This document shows positions 9,620 to 20,895 of a stretch of 64,000 nt of DNA, piece after piece. The stretch covers positions 684,233-748,232 of the forward strand of contig MNCI01008335.1 in assembly GCA_015680685.1 (NCBI GenBank). The letters are read 5' to 3'. A program made the position numbers and the translations under genes. The notes beneath the pieces are model-generated. The model did no database searches and had not been told where the DNA came from. It was given only the letters and a program-made list of their open reading frames with translations. This stretch comes from Gnetum montanum. Lineage: Eukaryota > Streptophyta > Gnetopsida > Gnetales > Gnetaceae. Numbering within the stretch: position 1 is the stretch's first letter; every line of letters begins with the position of its first letter.

Positions 9620-9817
9620 CCAATCATCTCACATATACAAGAGTCCGGGGTGTATGCACTCAACCTGAGACTTAACAGACAGCAGACACCCCAAAGGTTA
9701 CCTTATCCCCAAGGTAACCCAAGACACCTCCACCAACCGTTGACGTACTATCCAAATGGAACTCCATCACAACCCATCAGACAACATCAACAGTGGCAAT
9801 ACCCATAGTCATGGGGG

Positions 9818-10735
9818 ATGCCACCATCGAAACAACAGTACCCTTACCGACAGCCAGACCCATTTGGATACTACGTGCAGCAGCTGATTTCTCCAAGTGA
9901 CTCCATGGGTCACACAACTCCCCAATGTCACTACCAAGTTCAGGAGTACTTTAGAAGGACTCCTTCTCCTCTGGGAGATGCTCCACACCCTTACCATCCT
10001 CCTAATCCATCCACCTCTCTTCCATCGGTAGTTCCCATACCACCTGCTCCAACAATGCAAGGGGAACTCCCCACTCAACCGCAGCAACCTAACACTACGA
10101 GAGCCATAACCATTCAACCCGCTGCTGGTTCTGACAACTGTAAAAAGAAAAGACCTTTACTTAGAACCAAAATCCCAAAAAATCTCTCACAACAACAAGC
10201 GGTTGAGTCCATGCATGCTCCTCCAACATACAAGACTTCGGAGCTCCCTTTCGCCCAACAACAGAGCTTCACACATACAGTTATGTTAACGCATACCGTA
10301 ACCGACTGGATCAAGGTAGGCCACCTTCCCTGGAAACTATCTGACCCTGGGAGTCCCTTAATCTATCTACAAGTCACTGGGAATGAACCACATAAGGCTC
10401 TTCTTGATTTAGGTTCTGGAGTCAACTTAATCTCACGAGAAATGTATCAAGCCTAGAACCTACCCCAACTCAAGAAGAGCAACATTCAACTAAAGCTGGT
10501 TGACCAATCCATCACCATTCCCTTGGGATTAGTGCAGGACACTGTTACCACTATGTGTGGTTGGTCATACCCAGCAGATTTCCTGGTGATAAAAGTTAAC
10601 AACAACGAAGGGGACTTCCCAATTATAATGGGAAGGCCATGGCTGAGTACAATAGATGTGTACCTAGGGATCCGTGATCTTTCCTTGGAGATATCTAAGG
10701 TAAATATTTATGGAAAGATCATGCATCACATATAG
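9818..10735 (+). pseudogene. Protease region of element B
   Basis: Same frame as gag. A Pro/Gln-rich linker (9818-10250) leads to the aspartic protease: VMLTHTVTDWIK, then LLDLGSGVNLIS with the catalytic Asp near 10410, and FPIIMGRPWLS (about 10620), the equivalent of the ILGR motif. A TAG at 10454-10456 interrupts it, and a few bases further on the same frame continues from 10523 to 10735. The enzyme would cut the polyprotein during particle maturation. Confidence 0.85.
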
Positions 10736-11019
10736 TGACTTAGAGGGTGATGACATGGAGGAATGCTCAGCATCTCTTCCATTTAACCGGTGTGCCCTAG
10801 AAACACAAATACAAAGGTACCTATATGTAGCAACCACACAAGTAGTAGACACCTCGTGGTTGATAGCTAAATAAAAGAGCAACCGACCAACATGCATGAA
10901 ACAAACTGGGGGAACAACTCATGCTAACAATGAAGGCATAGACACATTAGATTATGAGCGTCGCTGACTTCCACCCCTTAATCTAAGAACATCAGTTGGG
11001 ACAAGTTGGACACTTCTAA

Positions 11020-11060
11020 GAAATTCAAATAGATGTTCATTATTTCGCATCTCTCTGTTT
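11020..11060 (+). other. Deletion junction removing RT, RNase H and integrase from B
   Basis: Left of about 11028 the sequence matches C near 24190 (the KKFK segment after protease). Right of it the sequence matches the end of integrase in C (about 27055) and F (about 60800). About 2.85 kb present in C is absent. A short AGAT/CAGATG similarity at the two parental sites suggests a small homology at the join (inference). Confidence 0.75.
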
Positions 11061-11070
11061 CCATTCAGTC

Positions 11071-13028
11071 ATGGGGGAGATGGCCACCTTTGCTAATCAT
11101 TTGGGGCCCTTAGTTCTTTTTAAGTTTTTGTTTTGCACATTTTTGTTTTACACGTTTTTGTCTTACACATTTTTATTTTACACATTTTTATTTTACACCT
11201 TTTCTATTTTACACCTTTTTTGTTTTACAGATTTCTTTAACTTTTCTTGTTTTTGTTTTACACCATCGTTATACTTTTTCATTGTGTGTGTGTGTGTTGC
11301 CCACCTTGTAAGTTTGTCATTCAATAAGTGTTCTTTATGATGGTATGAACTGTTTTTATATTGATTGCTCATGTTTGGTTTTTTTTATCTTTAAGTCATG
11401 ATGTTGATACTAAGGTATGTTTCTTTTGATATAGTAGGTAATGAGTTCACTTCATCCATCCATCCACAAGTTTCTATGGTCTCTCTTGGCTTAGAAATGT
11501 ACAGTCCCTTTCTCAATAAGACCTATTAATGAATCGATGACTGGGCACCTCTCAAACTAAGGAAGGACTCAAGGATTGAAAAGGGTGTGACTTCAAGGGA
11601 ACTTGATGCATTTGTGTTGGTCATTCTCTTGGGTGCAAGGATGTTTTCTTCTTGATTTTTCTTGTCATTTTGACGTCACCCAATCATCAAGAAGTTAAGC
11701 AATAAAAATAACAAAGTCTTTGCATGGTGTGGTTCTCACATATAAATACATAAAAAAAAAGAGAAAAGAAAAAAGTGAGAATTCAAAGCACATCCCTTAG
11801 ACAAAATAATACCTTGGGCTACAAGCACTAGTTATGGAACTAAAATAAAAATGTTCCCTCTAACTAAGGCCCTCCTGGCTTCCCATTCTCTCCTCCTTGT
11901 TTCGTCAGAATGGTGGTGGCTCTTGGGTGAAGGCATTCTTGTTACTTCAAGAGGACAGATTGGCCGAATGCATTAATGCGAAGTCACTAGATGTGGCTTC
12001 TTTGAGGCCAAACTTGGAATGGGACCTACTAAGTCACATTAATCATTACTACACAAGGGGCTATACACCATCTTGTTCTTAAGATTCCATTCCATTCTCT
12101 TCTCTCCATCCTTCTCTCCATTGTTCACCTCATTGCCGATTGTATCATTAGTGTATATTTTGGTGGATACATTGTTTTATTTTTGGTAAATTCTTGTGGT
12201 TAATACTTTAACTCTTGTTCCAAATGACATTCCCAGAGCCTAAGGACTCTTTGAATGTGGGTTTGTCAGGCCATTAAGGGCATGAGCCTACCTTGGGGAG
12301 GACCCACTGACATTCATCTTTGGTACATCCATTAAATTCTTTCCCCTAATATTTTTGCAATCTATATTATTTTGTTCATTTTCATCTTGACATCCATATC
12401 ATCGACATTACCATTGTCTCTTTTTCTCCATCTTTCTTGTTCTTTTTCTTTCTCCATTCTATTGCTATCGAAGTTTCGCTCTTAGTCATGGGGGTCTAGA
12501 CCCAAATTTTTTTGATTTTTCTCCTAACCCCTACACCTTTGGTAGTCATCAATATTATATCTCCAAACCCGTATCAGCCATACCACAACTCAGCCAACGG
12601 ACCTTTCACCGAAGCAAGGTATCAACTACATTGAAATTCATTTACCCTTGCTAATATCAACACTGTGTTGTGTGTGCAGATGGCAATCATACAACAACGG
12701 GTGGATTTGGAGAGAATACTTGGAATGGAGTGATGCTAAAGTAGCTATGAAAGGAGCAAGATCGAATGGCGCACTTACGGATGGACAACGAAAGGTGCAA
12801 TCTTGGCGTTGGTAGCAACAAAACTTCTTTCTCTCTCTCTTTCTCAAGTTGCCAAATAAGGCCTGATGTCAATGTAATAAGGTGTTCACTCTTGTTGTCA
12901 TGAACACCAGTTTTGTCATGTCTTGTAATGATGATCTGTTCACATGTCATCCCATTAGTTCCATTCAGTCAATAATCCCATACCTTCCCAATATTTTTGT
13001 AAGGAACTCAAGGACAAGTTTTCATTTA
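11071..13028 (+). other. Conserved 3' region of B
   Basis: About 2 kb between the end of pol and the 3' LTR, without a long frame. It begins GTCATGGGGGAGATGGCC, a polypurine-like motif, followed by a tandem TTTTACACATTTTTG tract (11117-11260). It contains a hairpin (11731-11783), a second CATGGGGGT motif at 12488, and CCTTGGGGAGGACCCACT near 12290 shared with C and F. The same region occurs in C, D and F. No env-like protein could be read. Confidence 0.75.
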
Positions 13029-13040
13029 GTCATGGGGGTA
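13029..13040 (+). other. Polypurine tract of B
   Basis: GTCATGGGGGTA directly before the TG of the 3' LTR; the same motif (GTCGTGGGGGTA) precedes the 3' LTRs of C and D. Confidence 0.75.
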
Positions 13041-13854
13041 TGATGGGATGCAATATCACATGGGCCGCGATATCGCATACGTGATATCACGTCATCCCCT
13101 GCGATATCACAATGCACTATCATATCTATAAATAAGAGGCGGCTCTCCCTTGTTTCTCATCCTAGGCTTAGACCATAGTGAAACTCTAGCAGTTTGATCC
13201 CTCCAAAGATAGAATATTTTCCATGTGCCCGTAGTAGGAACTCCAAAGTGAACGGATCTTTATTCGAGCAGATATTGTACTTGAACATATATTTGTGTAT
13301 GGAAATAAAGACGAACTTCTTGGATAAACCTTGCAGTGCATGGAATAGGCTAAATAGGATTTTATTTATTGTTATTTATTGTTTACCCTTTATATGATTT
13401 ATTAGTTATTAAATCTCTCTCAACCCTTCTCTCCTAGTTAAGTGCCTCAGTACAACCGCTTTGAGCACGTGTGTTACGCTTGGTGATCCCAGCAATGATT
13501 AGTGTTTGGTAACCAAGGTTGCATTGGTTCAGGGTGTGAATGGTAAGTGGGAACGGATGCTGAAGCTAGGTTAATTAAGGCTTAGATTAGTTAGTTAAAG
13601 TTAGTCAATTAGTCTCTTCAATCCTTCACCTCTCAGCATAGGAGATAAAACATAAAAGACTATAAAAATCATATACCTTAGACTTACTTAACCATACACC
13701 GTGACAAATACAAGGAATTCTGGGAAGACAATGAATAATTAACCTTAAGTGTTCCATGAGGCGTGTAGGCACTTAGTCTACGGAGTTCGACTAGATCATG
13801 CATGTTATGCTCGTGTTCGTATGATTGAGTGTAGGGGTACCTCACCACTCATCA
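13041..13854 (+). repeat. 3' LTR of B (814 bp)
   Basis: Starts TGATGGGATGC right after CATGGGGGTA and ends CACTCATCA. TATAAATA lies at 13127-13134. U3 is slightly shorter than in the 5' LTR. Confidence 0.92.
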
Positions 13855-13859
13855 CTTTG

Positions 13860-14300
13860 GATCTACCTTACTACCTACTGAATAACAACCAACCAAACCC
13901 CCTTCATGCATCCCTATGAATTAGAAGCCATGTTATGAGTGAAGTTGGATGTGCATTTTCTTAATGCAACCTTGAATAATTGGATGACAGATGATGAAAA
14001 TGGCATCATGTGTTATATTGAGTTGGATACACTTAAGGAAAATCACAAGCAAGTAGCAATCAATATCCATCATTATTAAGAAGCCACATGCCATCACAAT
14101 AACAGGCATGTTAGTCTCAAAAACATCAAAGAAGGTGACCTTAGGCATTTTCCTAATGCCAAGATGACTAAGTTTTTACCAAATTGGTAAGGTTCCTTTG
14201 TTGTCACCAAGAGTCTTTCCAATGAAGCATACTACTTAGTTAATTTAAATGGGAATTAATATCTAGATCTAGTGAATAGGGAATACTTTAAAAGATAATA
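13860..14300 (+). pseudogene. Integrase of element I, C-terminal part
   Basis: Continuation of the integrase after B. Recognisable are the PYEL-like segment (about 13910), the coiled linker (ELDTLKENHKQ-like, about 14015-14060), and the C-terminal domain with FKEGD, FPNAKMTKFLPNW and VTKSLSNEAYYLVNLNG (14110-14255). Frames change several times. This shows directly that B landed inside an integrase gene. Confidence 0.75.
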
Positions 14301-14529
14301 CATTTAAGGTTTAAAAAACAAGACATAAACAAATAAAAAAATCAAGCGTCATTAGGTTTTCTCTAACTCATTTTCCATCTCATCTACATTTTATTGCCCT
14401 ATTTTTGCCCCCCTCTCTATCTTATTTTTTATTTTTTTCTCTCTATTTTCTACTATTTTTCTTCATTAAGTTTTGTCTACCTTTCCCAATTTCTTCCTAT
14501 CCCATTCTACTAACTTTCTTCTACATCAT

Positions 14530-15060
14530 ATTATGTTCAAGATATTAATTAGTGATCTACCTCATGTAGTGAGCAATAAGTGTTCTACCATTTTCAACTA
14601 CATGTAAGGGTGTGTTAAGTTTAAGTGCGACAGGGAGGGAATCAAATATATAAAGCATCAGCAATCATTAGAGTATGAGATTTAGCCATGCCCCCCTTCT
14701 ATGACATAGCATCTCATCCTAATGTATAGGCAATGTCCTTTATTTCTTTCTCTAATTTTATTATTTTCTCGATTTTGCAAATCTATTTTTCACCTCTCCT
14801 CTCTCACTTCTCTTTTCTTGCTTCTAACCTCCTTTCCTATCTTATTCCCTTTTCTCTCATAGTCATATTTAGTGAGACTTGAGCAACTTTTTCTATTTTG
14901 GTAAGGGTGTGTTGAGGGCATAAGTGGGACAAGATGTGAATATCATAAATAACATCCTTACAACCATTTTAAGTGTAGGATTTAGCCACACAGCTTTTTG
15001 TGACATAGCACCATCCTCATGACTAGTGTATTAGTGATATTCCAATATTCTCCCCTCTTC
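14530..15060 (+). repeat. Two-copy tandem duplication, period about 297 bp
   Basis: GTAAGGGTGTGTT occurs at 14604 and 14901. The flanks also match: 'GATTTAGCCA' then 'TGACATAGCA' in both, separated by diverged pyrimidine-rich sequence. It lies between integrase and the likely 3' LTR of I, a place where Tat-lineage elements are known to carry variable tandem repeats. Confidence 0.6.
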
Positions 15061-15167
15061 CACCTCGTTCTTCCCACATTTTTTTCTAGATACATTAATT
15101 CAATATCTAATATCTTCTTGATGAACCCTCCTTTAACACCTTAGCTGCATCCATCAAGAGAGGGCAA

Positions 15168-15222
15168 TGTTGAAACCACTCTTTTGGTTCACTTCAAATT
15201 GAAAGTAAGTGTGGTTTCAACA
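15168..15222. repeat. 12-bp perfect inverted repeat
   Basis: TGTTGAAACCAC (15168-15179) and GTGGTTTCAACA (15211-15222), with AAGAGAGGGCAA just before the left arm. The left arm could be the start of a 3' LTR after a polypurine tract; alternatively it is a simple hairpin in the 3' region of I. Confidence 0.5.
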
Positions 15223-15365
15223 TCGTTGCATGAGGATTTGAGCATCAAATCCTCCAAATACATCATCAACAGACATGTTCTTAACTCCTAGGGACCATAG
15301 AGAACCATTTGGGTTCATTATTCAACTTATGGACTTAATTTTTTATGATCCCCGAAAAAACTCCA

Positions 15366-15600
15366 AAGTCAAAAATTTTCTAAGTGTTGGAGCTAGAAGT
15401 CCTACATCAAAATTTTTCTAAGTGTTGGAGTTGGCACAATTCAAAATTCTTCTAAGTGTTGAAGCTAAAACTTTGGTGTTAAAATTTTTCTAACTATTGG
15501 AGCTGACATGACTCAAAATATTTCTAAGTGTTGGAGCTGTTGTGATTCAAAATTCTTCTAAGTGTTGGAGCTAACATGACTCAAAATTTTTCCAAGTGTG
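15366..15600 (+). repeat. Tandem repeat with TCTAAGTGTTGGAGCT core, about seven copies
   Basis: Units of roughly 30-45 bp, each with CAAAATTTTTCTAAGTG and TTGGAGCT, separated by short variable spacers (GACATGACT, GTTGTGATT and others). It lies downstream of the Tat-like pol, either in its 3' region or U3. Confidence 0.75.
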
Positions 15601-17639
15601 ATTAATATCAAACATCAAAGAGGCAACTGATATTGAACATCAAAAGTTAGAATCAACGTCAAAAGTAATATTGATGCTAGAAATCAAAACTAAAAGACCA
15701 AACTTGCTATTTCTAAACTCACTTCTTAGAGTTATAATTTTTTCAACTCTTATGTCAATAGCAGGAACCTTGGCCGAAATAACCTCATTTTGTCCTAGAA
15801 TTAACTTTGAATCATGCTTACAGCTTCTCCATCCATCACCTAATCCTTTAGGGATTCAATTCCACCCTTTAGATCTATATTTTGCTCAAGATTTGACCTT
15901 CTTTTATTAGTTCTATCACATTTACATTTTTTCTCCCATCATTTGTAGTTTGGCCCTCCATATTTAACTCATTGATACAACATTTTATATTTCATGAAAG
16001 GATCTATGATATTTCCCTCATATTGACACATTTCAATTTTATTATTTTATGTGTATTTGCTTATATTCTATATTTAGAGTTTTTTCTATTTCTTATATCA
16101 TATTCCAAACTTAGTTAAAATTTCAGCATTTTACTCTTAGCCATTTTTCAAGATAAAATTTCCATCGTTTGGAGAGAAAATCGAAATCCTTTTTCTCATG
16201 TCAAACCTAAATTTTTTAAATATTTTATGTTATTTACCTATACTTTAAACTTCATTTTTAATTCAATGTTCACAATTTATTCAACACTTAAATTATTTTC
16301 TAATAATCCACACTCAGTTATTTTTTTAGTGATTTTGCACTTAGTCATTTTTATCATTAAAAAACATCACTTTTTCATCATTCCTTGCCATTATTGGTTT
16401 GTGTGTGGTAGGCCAAGTTTATATTTGATATAAGGATTTATGCTCCTTCATTTCATAATCATTGATTTATTGAGAGTTACATCAATCTAAAGACCATTTA
16501 TGGCTGCATGCTAAGTATCTTGATACTTAGTTCATGAAGGTATTCTTGTAGGAATAAAAATACATTTTTGTAGGAACAACTACTAAACCAACTCATGAAT
16601 ATTATTTAGATTACTTTGTATCTCTTCCAATGAGATATCTTAAGTCTTCAATCATTATATTCCTTAGAAATATCATCCTTACTCTTTTGTATCATCAAGA
16701 AATACATTAGAAAATTTGAGCTATCATGTTTTTCTTAATTTTTGAGTATAAGTAATAAACAAACAACTAGCTTATGCTTCTATAAACTCTATAATAAGCT
16801 TAATATGGTCACTCGAAGATCAAAGCAAGTTAGTACATGTGTTACCTTAAGGTCCTATAAATGTGAAAGATGTAAATCCTAAAAACCTAATAAGATCATT
16901 ATAAATGGAAAGACTTATGTTCTTTATCTATTCTAAGCATTATCATCTTGTCCTATTAAAACTACTATTTGCAAAATACCAAGACCAAGTATTATAAGTA
17001 ACAATGTCTATATCACTAATTTTATGTGGCTGTTGAATAATTTTTGTTTGTTAAAGTCCAACTTTAGCATTATAATCTTGGTAATTAAAAACTATACATT
17101 TTTATAAATTCTACAATATCTTCTATGGAAAACCTTGTAGTATCATAAAGTCTAGCTTCTGTAGGGTCAAAATAAAAAATAGGAAGAAAAACACAACCAT
17201 GTTAAAGATGGATTTTTAACCAAATATTCTAATTATACTCATTTATCTTTTCAATTTCCATATAATATGTCAAAGAGTTCTTAACTAAACAATAATACCT
17301 CCTAAGGATCTTCCTTATCTTCTTAATTTACTATTTTTTACTAAAAATTTAAGCAACCTATAACTAAAAAATCTTCTAAATCTTCATCCTCCTAAGTTTT
17401 TACTAAACTAAAAAGGAACTAGTATTGTTTAAAATAAATTTTTATTTGCAATGCTTCCATCAATATTAATAAATCTACAATGTAAAGGACTTATACATTA
17501 TTTTGAATAATTTTTCAAATACTAGTAATTCCTACCATATTACTCTTGAATTAGTCAACCAATGTTAAAATTTTTACTTCTTCTGTTGATGCAAAACACT
17601 TTTGTTTTTTTTATTTATTTATTTATTCTCAGAATACAT
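15601..17639. other. AT-rich stretch with no recognised gene
   Basis: About 2 kb of AT-rich sequence with only short, interrupted reading frames (the longest about 79 codons at 15671-15910). No retroelement domain was recognised. It may be decayed LTR or internal sequence of I or of R. Confidence 0.5.
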
Positions 17640-18330
17640 ATTTATAAGATAGTGAGCAAAAATTTATGACATCTTCTTCTAGTGATGATGATGCAACTAA
17701 GACATCTAATTTTTTTCTCCTTAATTGTGTATATGAGCCACTAGTTTCTAATGTTACATCACGATATATGTTCTTCTAATTTTGGGTTACCTTGTAATTG
17801 AAGTTTTACTTTGTAGTTAAATGATGTGATGAAAAAAATTCATATTTAAGTCCTTCATGCTATCTATTATTCTCATTTCATTTCAATTTATTGAGTTAAG
17901 CAATGCTTCAGTGATGTAGTATGTCCTAAATAAAGGGTCATTTATATATAAACTATGCAATGCTAATCATTCATAAGTCGTATCCAAATTTTGATATTCA
18001 TTCTAACGAATATTCTAAAGATCCAGGTTTGATTGAGCCATTTTATCTTCTATTGATTTTTCAAAAAGCTTAGCAATAAATTGTTAGTCTTCTTGATTCC
18101 ATTAAGTATATAAAATCTATTTCGACAACATATGATTTTTGTAGACACTTTTTTTGTTGCAATTAATTTCTTAACTATGAAAAGGAATTGGTATTCCAAG
18201 CAAGTAGAGGGACTAATATTTAGCCAATTACATATTATAATCTTTTTAATCCTTGCAACTTTTTCCATCATGAAGGACATTTATTTAATGTTTATCCTCT
18301 TTTGGTTAAGAAAAAAGATACTAAGGAAAA
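17640..18330 (+). repeat. Unclassified repeat R, copy 1
   Basis: This stretch is similar to 19395-19665, which continues at 30644-30687 and 48336-49070. Shared landmarks are ATGAC/GCCTTCTTCTAGTGATG (17668 and 19414), AAATGATGTGATG (17820 and 19570) and TCTATTGATTTTTCAAAAAG (18049 and 48870). The first part reads MTSSSSDDD-like in copy 1 and MMPSSSDAD-like in copy 2, so it may once have been coding. A Lys-rich segment follows at 18300-18370. I do not recognise the family. Confidence 0.6.
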
Positions 18331-19394
18331 GAAAAAAACATATTGAAGTCAAAGATAGAGAAAAATAATTTAAAGTTAAAAATATGAAAAATCAAGTTAA
18401 TTTCAATGATAAAAATAATTCAATAGTAATAAAGAAACTAGCAAAGATAAAAGCTTTTATAAATATTTTTACTAGTACTACAAAAAGTATTGATCAATTA
18501 GGATAAATAGCTCATAAGCCAATTTTTTTCTTATTTAATAAGAATACTATTAACTCAAAGATTAAAACTCATGTTGACAAGTAGGTTATAATTGATTGTA
18601 GAATTATTGGCATAAGATCAATCATGATGGACAAAATGATCAAAAATTTGAACCATCATTTTCTATTTGATCTTCCTTTCCTACAAAAGTTAGTATTTTG
18701 CCAAAGCTCTATATTGCCACATCAAATCTTTTTACTATTTTGAATTCAAGCATAAATGTTGAAAGTGATGTAAATTTTGTTATGACTAGGATCATCCCTC
18801 CTATTAATAATTAAATTTTCTCTCTTCATTTTTCAAAACATTATTTGTAAGGTGGTACATCTCAGTTCCTAAAATTAGAAAGTTTTGCCTTTTCATGTTA
18901 TTTTTCTTGTTTTATACTTGGTATTAAGTATGTGATGTCATTTGAATTTTTTTTCTTATTATTAATATTATTTTTGAGGTCCAACACCCCCCTCCCTCGT
19001 AAATAAATATTACTTCTAAAATTTTAAAAATTAAAGACATTGTCTAAAAACAAAAAATTTAAAAATTAGTAAAAGTAAGACAAAATTCATTGAATGTAAT
19101 TAAAGTGAAAAATGGTGAAATATAATTAAAATTTTATGGTTAAAAATCACTTCATTATTAGAGGAAGCAACATTGAGAGCATAATTAAAGTGATGTTTTA
19201 CTCTCTCTGTCTCTATTTGTGTATCTATCTATGTATCTCATGCTAATGTTTCATTAGTAGATCTAATTTTTCAAGAATTAACATTCCTCTATAGGGGATT
19301 CTAAATTAATTTCAACTTTTTTCTATAAATGATAAAATTTTTTCATTTTTTATTCACACAAAAGTTTTTTTCTTCATAGCATGCAAAGTTAAAA
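18331..19394. other. AT-rich stretch with no recognised gene
   Basis: Very AT-rich. A Lys-rich, stop-broken potential coding stretch reaches about 18600. Nothing else could be identified. Confidence 0.5.
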
Positions 19395-19665
19395 GCTAGC
19401 AAGTAGAAATTTATGATGCCTTCTTCTAGTGATGCTGATACAAATAAAACACTTGATTTTGTTCCTTCTAATAATGTGTTTGAGTCATTGGTTGCTAATC
19501 TTACATCATAATATATATTCATTTAAATTTTGAATTACCTACCTTGTAAACAAAGTTTCATTTTGCAATTAAATGATGTGATGCAAAAGCATAATATTCA
19601 AGTCATTCATACTAGGTACTATACTTTTTTTTATTGATTCTTGAGCTATGTAATGCTTCCATGGT
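19395..19665 (+). repeat. Repeat R, copy 2, left piece
   Basis: Matches 17650-17905 of copy 1. It is cut at 19665 by the solo LTR H, whose target duplication ATGGT occupies 19661-19665. Confidence 0.65.
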
Positions 19666-19927
19666 TGATGAGTATTCAAGGTACCCCTAAGCCCAACCAT
19701 ACAAATCATGAAGTGTTCATGCACAGTCCAATCAAATTTTGCAAACTCTATAGTTTCTGGTACACTAGTCTTCTAGGAAGTGAACCTTACCCTAAGGTCA
19801 TTCATTGTCTTCCCAATTACACTTGTGATGTATAAAGGTCTAGTTAAGTGTAATCAAGACATGATTTTTATTATTTTATGTTCTTTAGTGCTTAGGGTAG
19901 AGAGATGGAATAATTTAACAACTAATT
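19666..19927 (-). repeat. Solo LTR H, left piece (3' end of the LTR)
   Basis: Starts TGATGAG then AAGGTACCCCTA, the complement of the family LTR end. There is no primer site on its left; instead ATGGT (19661-19665) matches ATGGT at 30639-30643 at the other end of H. H is therefore a solo LTR of about 900 bp left by recombination between two LTRs. It is split by element C. Confidence 0.82.
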
Positions 19928-20759
19928 TGATGAGAGCAGTTACTCTAGCGATTTATTCTAATTATTAGAGTGGTTACTCTACTTATTAGAGTAGTTGCTC
20001 CCAAGCCTATAAATACAGTGCCTAGGCGCACAATTAAAAAAAGTCTTTTAGGAGTCAAGTAGTGAAAATCTTGTAGTTTGTTAGAGTATTTTCCAAGTGC
20101 CCATAGCAGGAGGTCTAAGTGTGGATGGATCTTTATTCGAGCATTGTGTACCTGAGCACACCTTATGTATGGCAATAAAGACAAGCTCTTCGATTCATCC
20201 TTGCAGCACTTGAGATTTTTTTTCTTACGCATTTCTTTTATTTTATTTTCTTATGTATTTATTTTATTTTATGCACTTTACATTTATGTTATTAGCATAG
20301 CAATTCCTTTTGATCAATTAAGCACATTGTTAAATTACACTCAGTACAATCACTTCAAGCATGCGTGTAACACTTGGTAACCTAATAATGATTAGCATTT
20401 GGTAATCCCAGTAGTGTTGCACTAGTTCAGGATGTGTATGACAAGTGAGAACGGATGCTGATGTTAGGATTAGTTAGAACTTAGTTAATGAGTAGTTAAG
20501 TTACTTTAGTCACTTAGTTACCTCTCTCCTTCCCTACTAGCGTAGGACATAAAAACATAAAAGCTATAAAAATCATATGCCTCAAGCTTACTTAACCATA
20601 CAATCGTGACATACAAGTAAGCTTGGGAAGACAATGATTAACCAACCCTTCCTTGTTCCACAAAGGCACATAGGCACTTAGTCCTTGTAATTTGACCGAA
20701 TCATGCATAAAATGCTCATATTCATATGGTTGAGCATAGGGGTATCTAACCACTCATCA
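19928..20759 (+). repeat. 5' LTR of C (832 bp)
   Basis: TGATGAGAGC...CACTCATCA. U3 is short, with few copies of the CTCTAATTATTAGAG-type unit; TATAAATA at 20008-20015; AATAAA near 20175. Confidence 0.9.
20008..20015 (+). promoter_or_regulatory. TATA box of the C 5' LTR
   Basis: CCTATAAATACAGT; repeated at 29255-29262 in the 3' LTR. The CTCTAAT-x-ATTAGAG hairpin units lie immediately upstream. Confidence 0.75.
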
Positions 20760-20779
20760 TTGGCACCATTGTTGGGGAC
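20760..20779 (+). other. Primer-binding site of C
   Basis: TGGCACCATTGTTGGGGACT directly after the LTR; transitions relative to the tRNA-Asp site of A. Confidence 0.82.
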
Positions 20780-20895
20780 TTACTTGTTTGTGTGCTAACT
20801 AGAACATAGGAAATCATTCATATTGTTGAAACGAACCCTTAGGGTTGGTTGAGAAAATAATAAACAAGAATACATTGCACACTGAATAGACAAGT

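Larger units (their letters stand above)
6794..13854 (+). mobile_element. Element B: LTR retrotransposon with gag and protease only
   Basis: Complete insertion of 7061 bp with two LTRs (6794-7620, 13041-13854) and a perfect 5-bp target duplication CTTTG (6789-6793 and 13855-13859). The internal region has primer site, gag, zinc knuckle and protease in one frame with single-base stops, then a deletion near 11030 that removes RT, RNase H and integrase. The 2-kb 3' region and polypurine tract are kept. A hand comparison of about 200 LTR bases gave roughly 18 differences, mostly transitions. B could only move with proteins supplied by another copy, or lost pol after insertion. Confidence 0.93.
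4362..15167 (+). mobile_element. Element I: old Tat-like Ty3/gypsy element, broken by B
   Basis: Plus-strand pol remnants on both sides of B: protease-like sequence (4655-5215), RNase H end and a second (archaeal-type) RNase H (5270-5986), and integrase (6170-6793 continuing at 13860-14300). A second RNase H before the integrase is the hallmark of the Tat lineage (Ogre, Retand). RT itself is missing. The 5' end lies left of the window or was destroyed by J. The 3' border is uncertain; a possible 3' LTR start is TGTTGAAACC at 15168 after the purine-rich AAGAGAGGGCAA. Tandem repeats follow pol, as is usual for Tat elements. Confidence 0.7.

Noticed and set aside
11721-11795. Extended pseudoknot joining CTTTG/CAAAG and GGTGTG/CACACC around the 3' hairpin
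   Set aside because: The two flank pairings cross each other and involve invariant bases, so there is no covariation to support them; only the inner stem is reported.
18132-18368. Lys-rich 78-codon frame as a gene
   Set aside because: Lies in AT-rich repeat R; the second copy (48840-49070) does not keep the frame.
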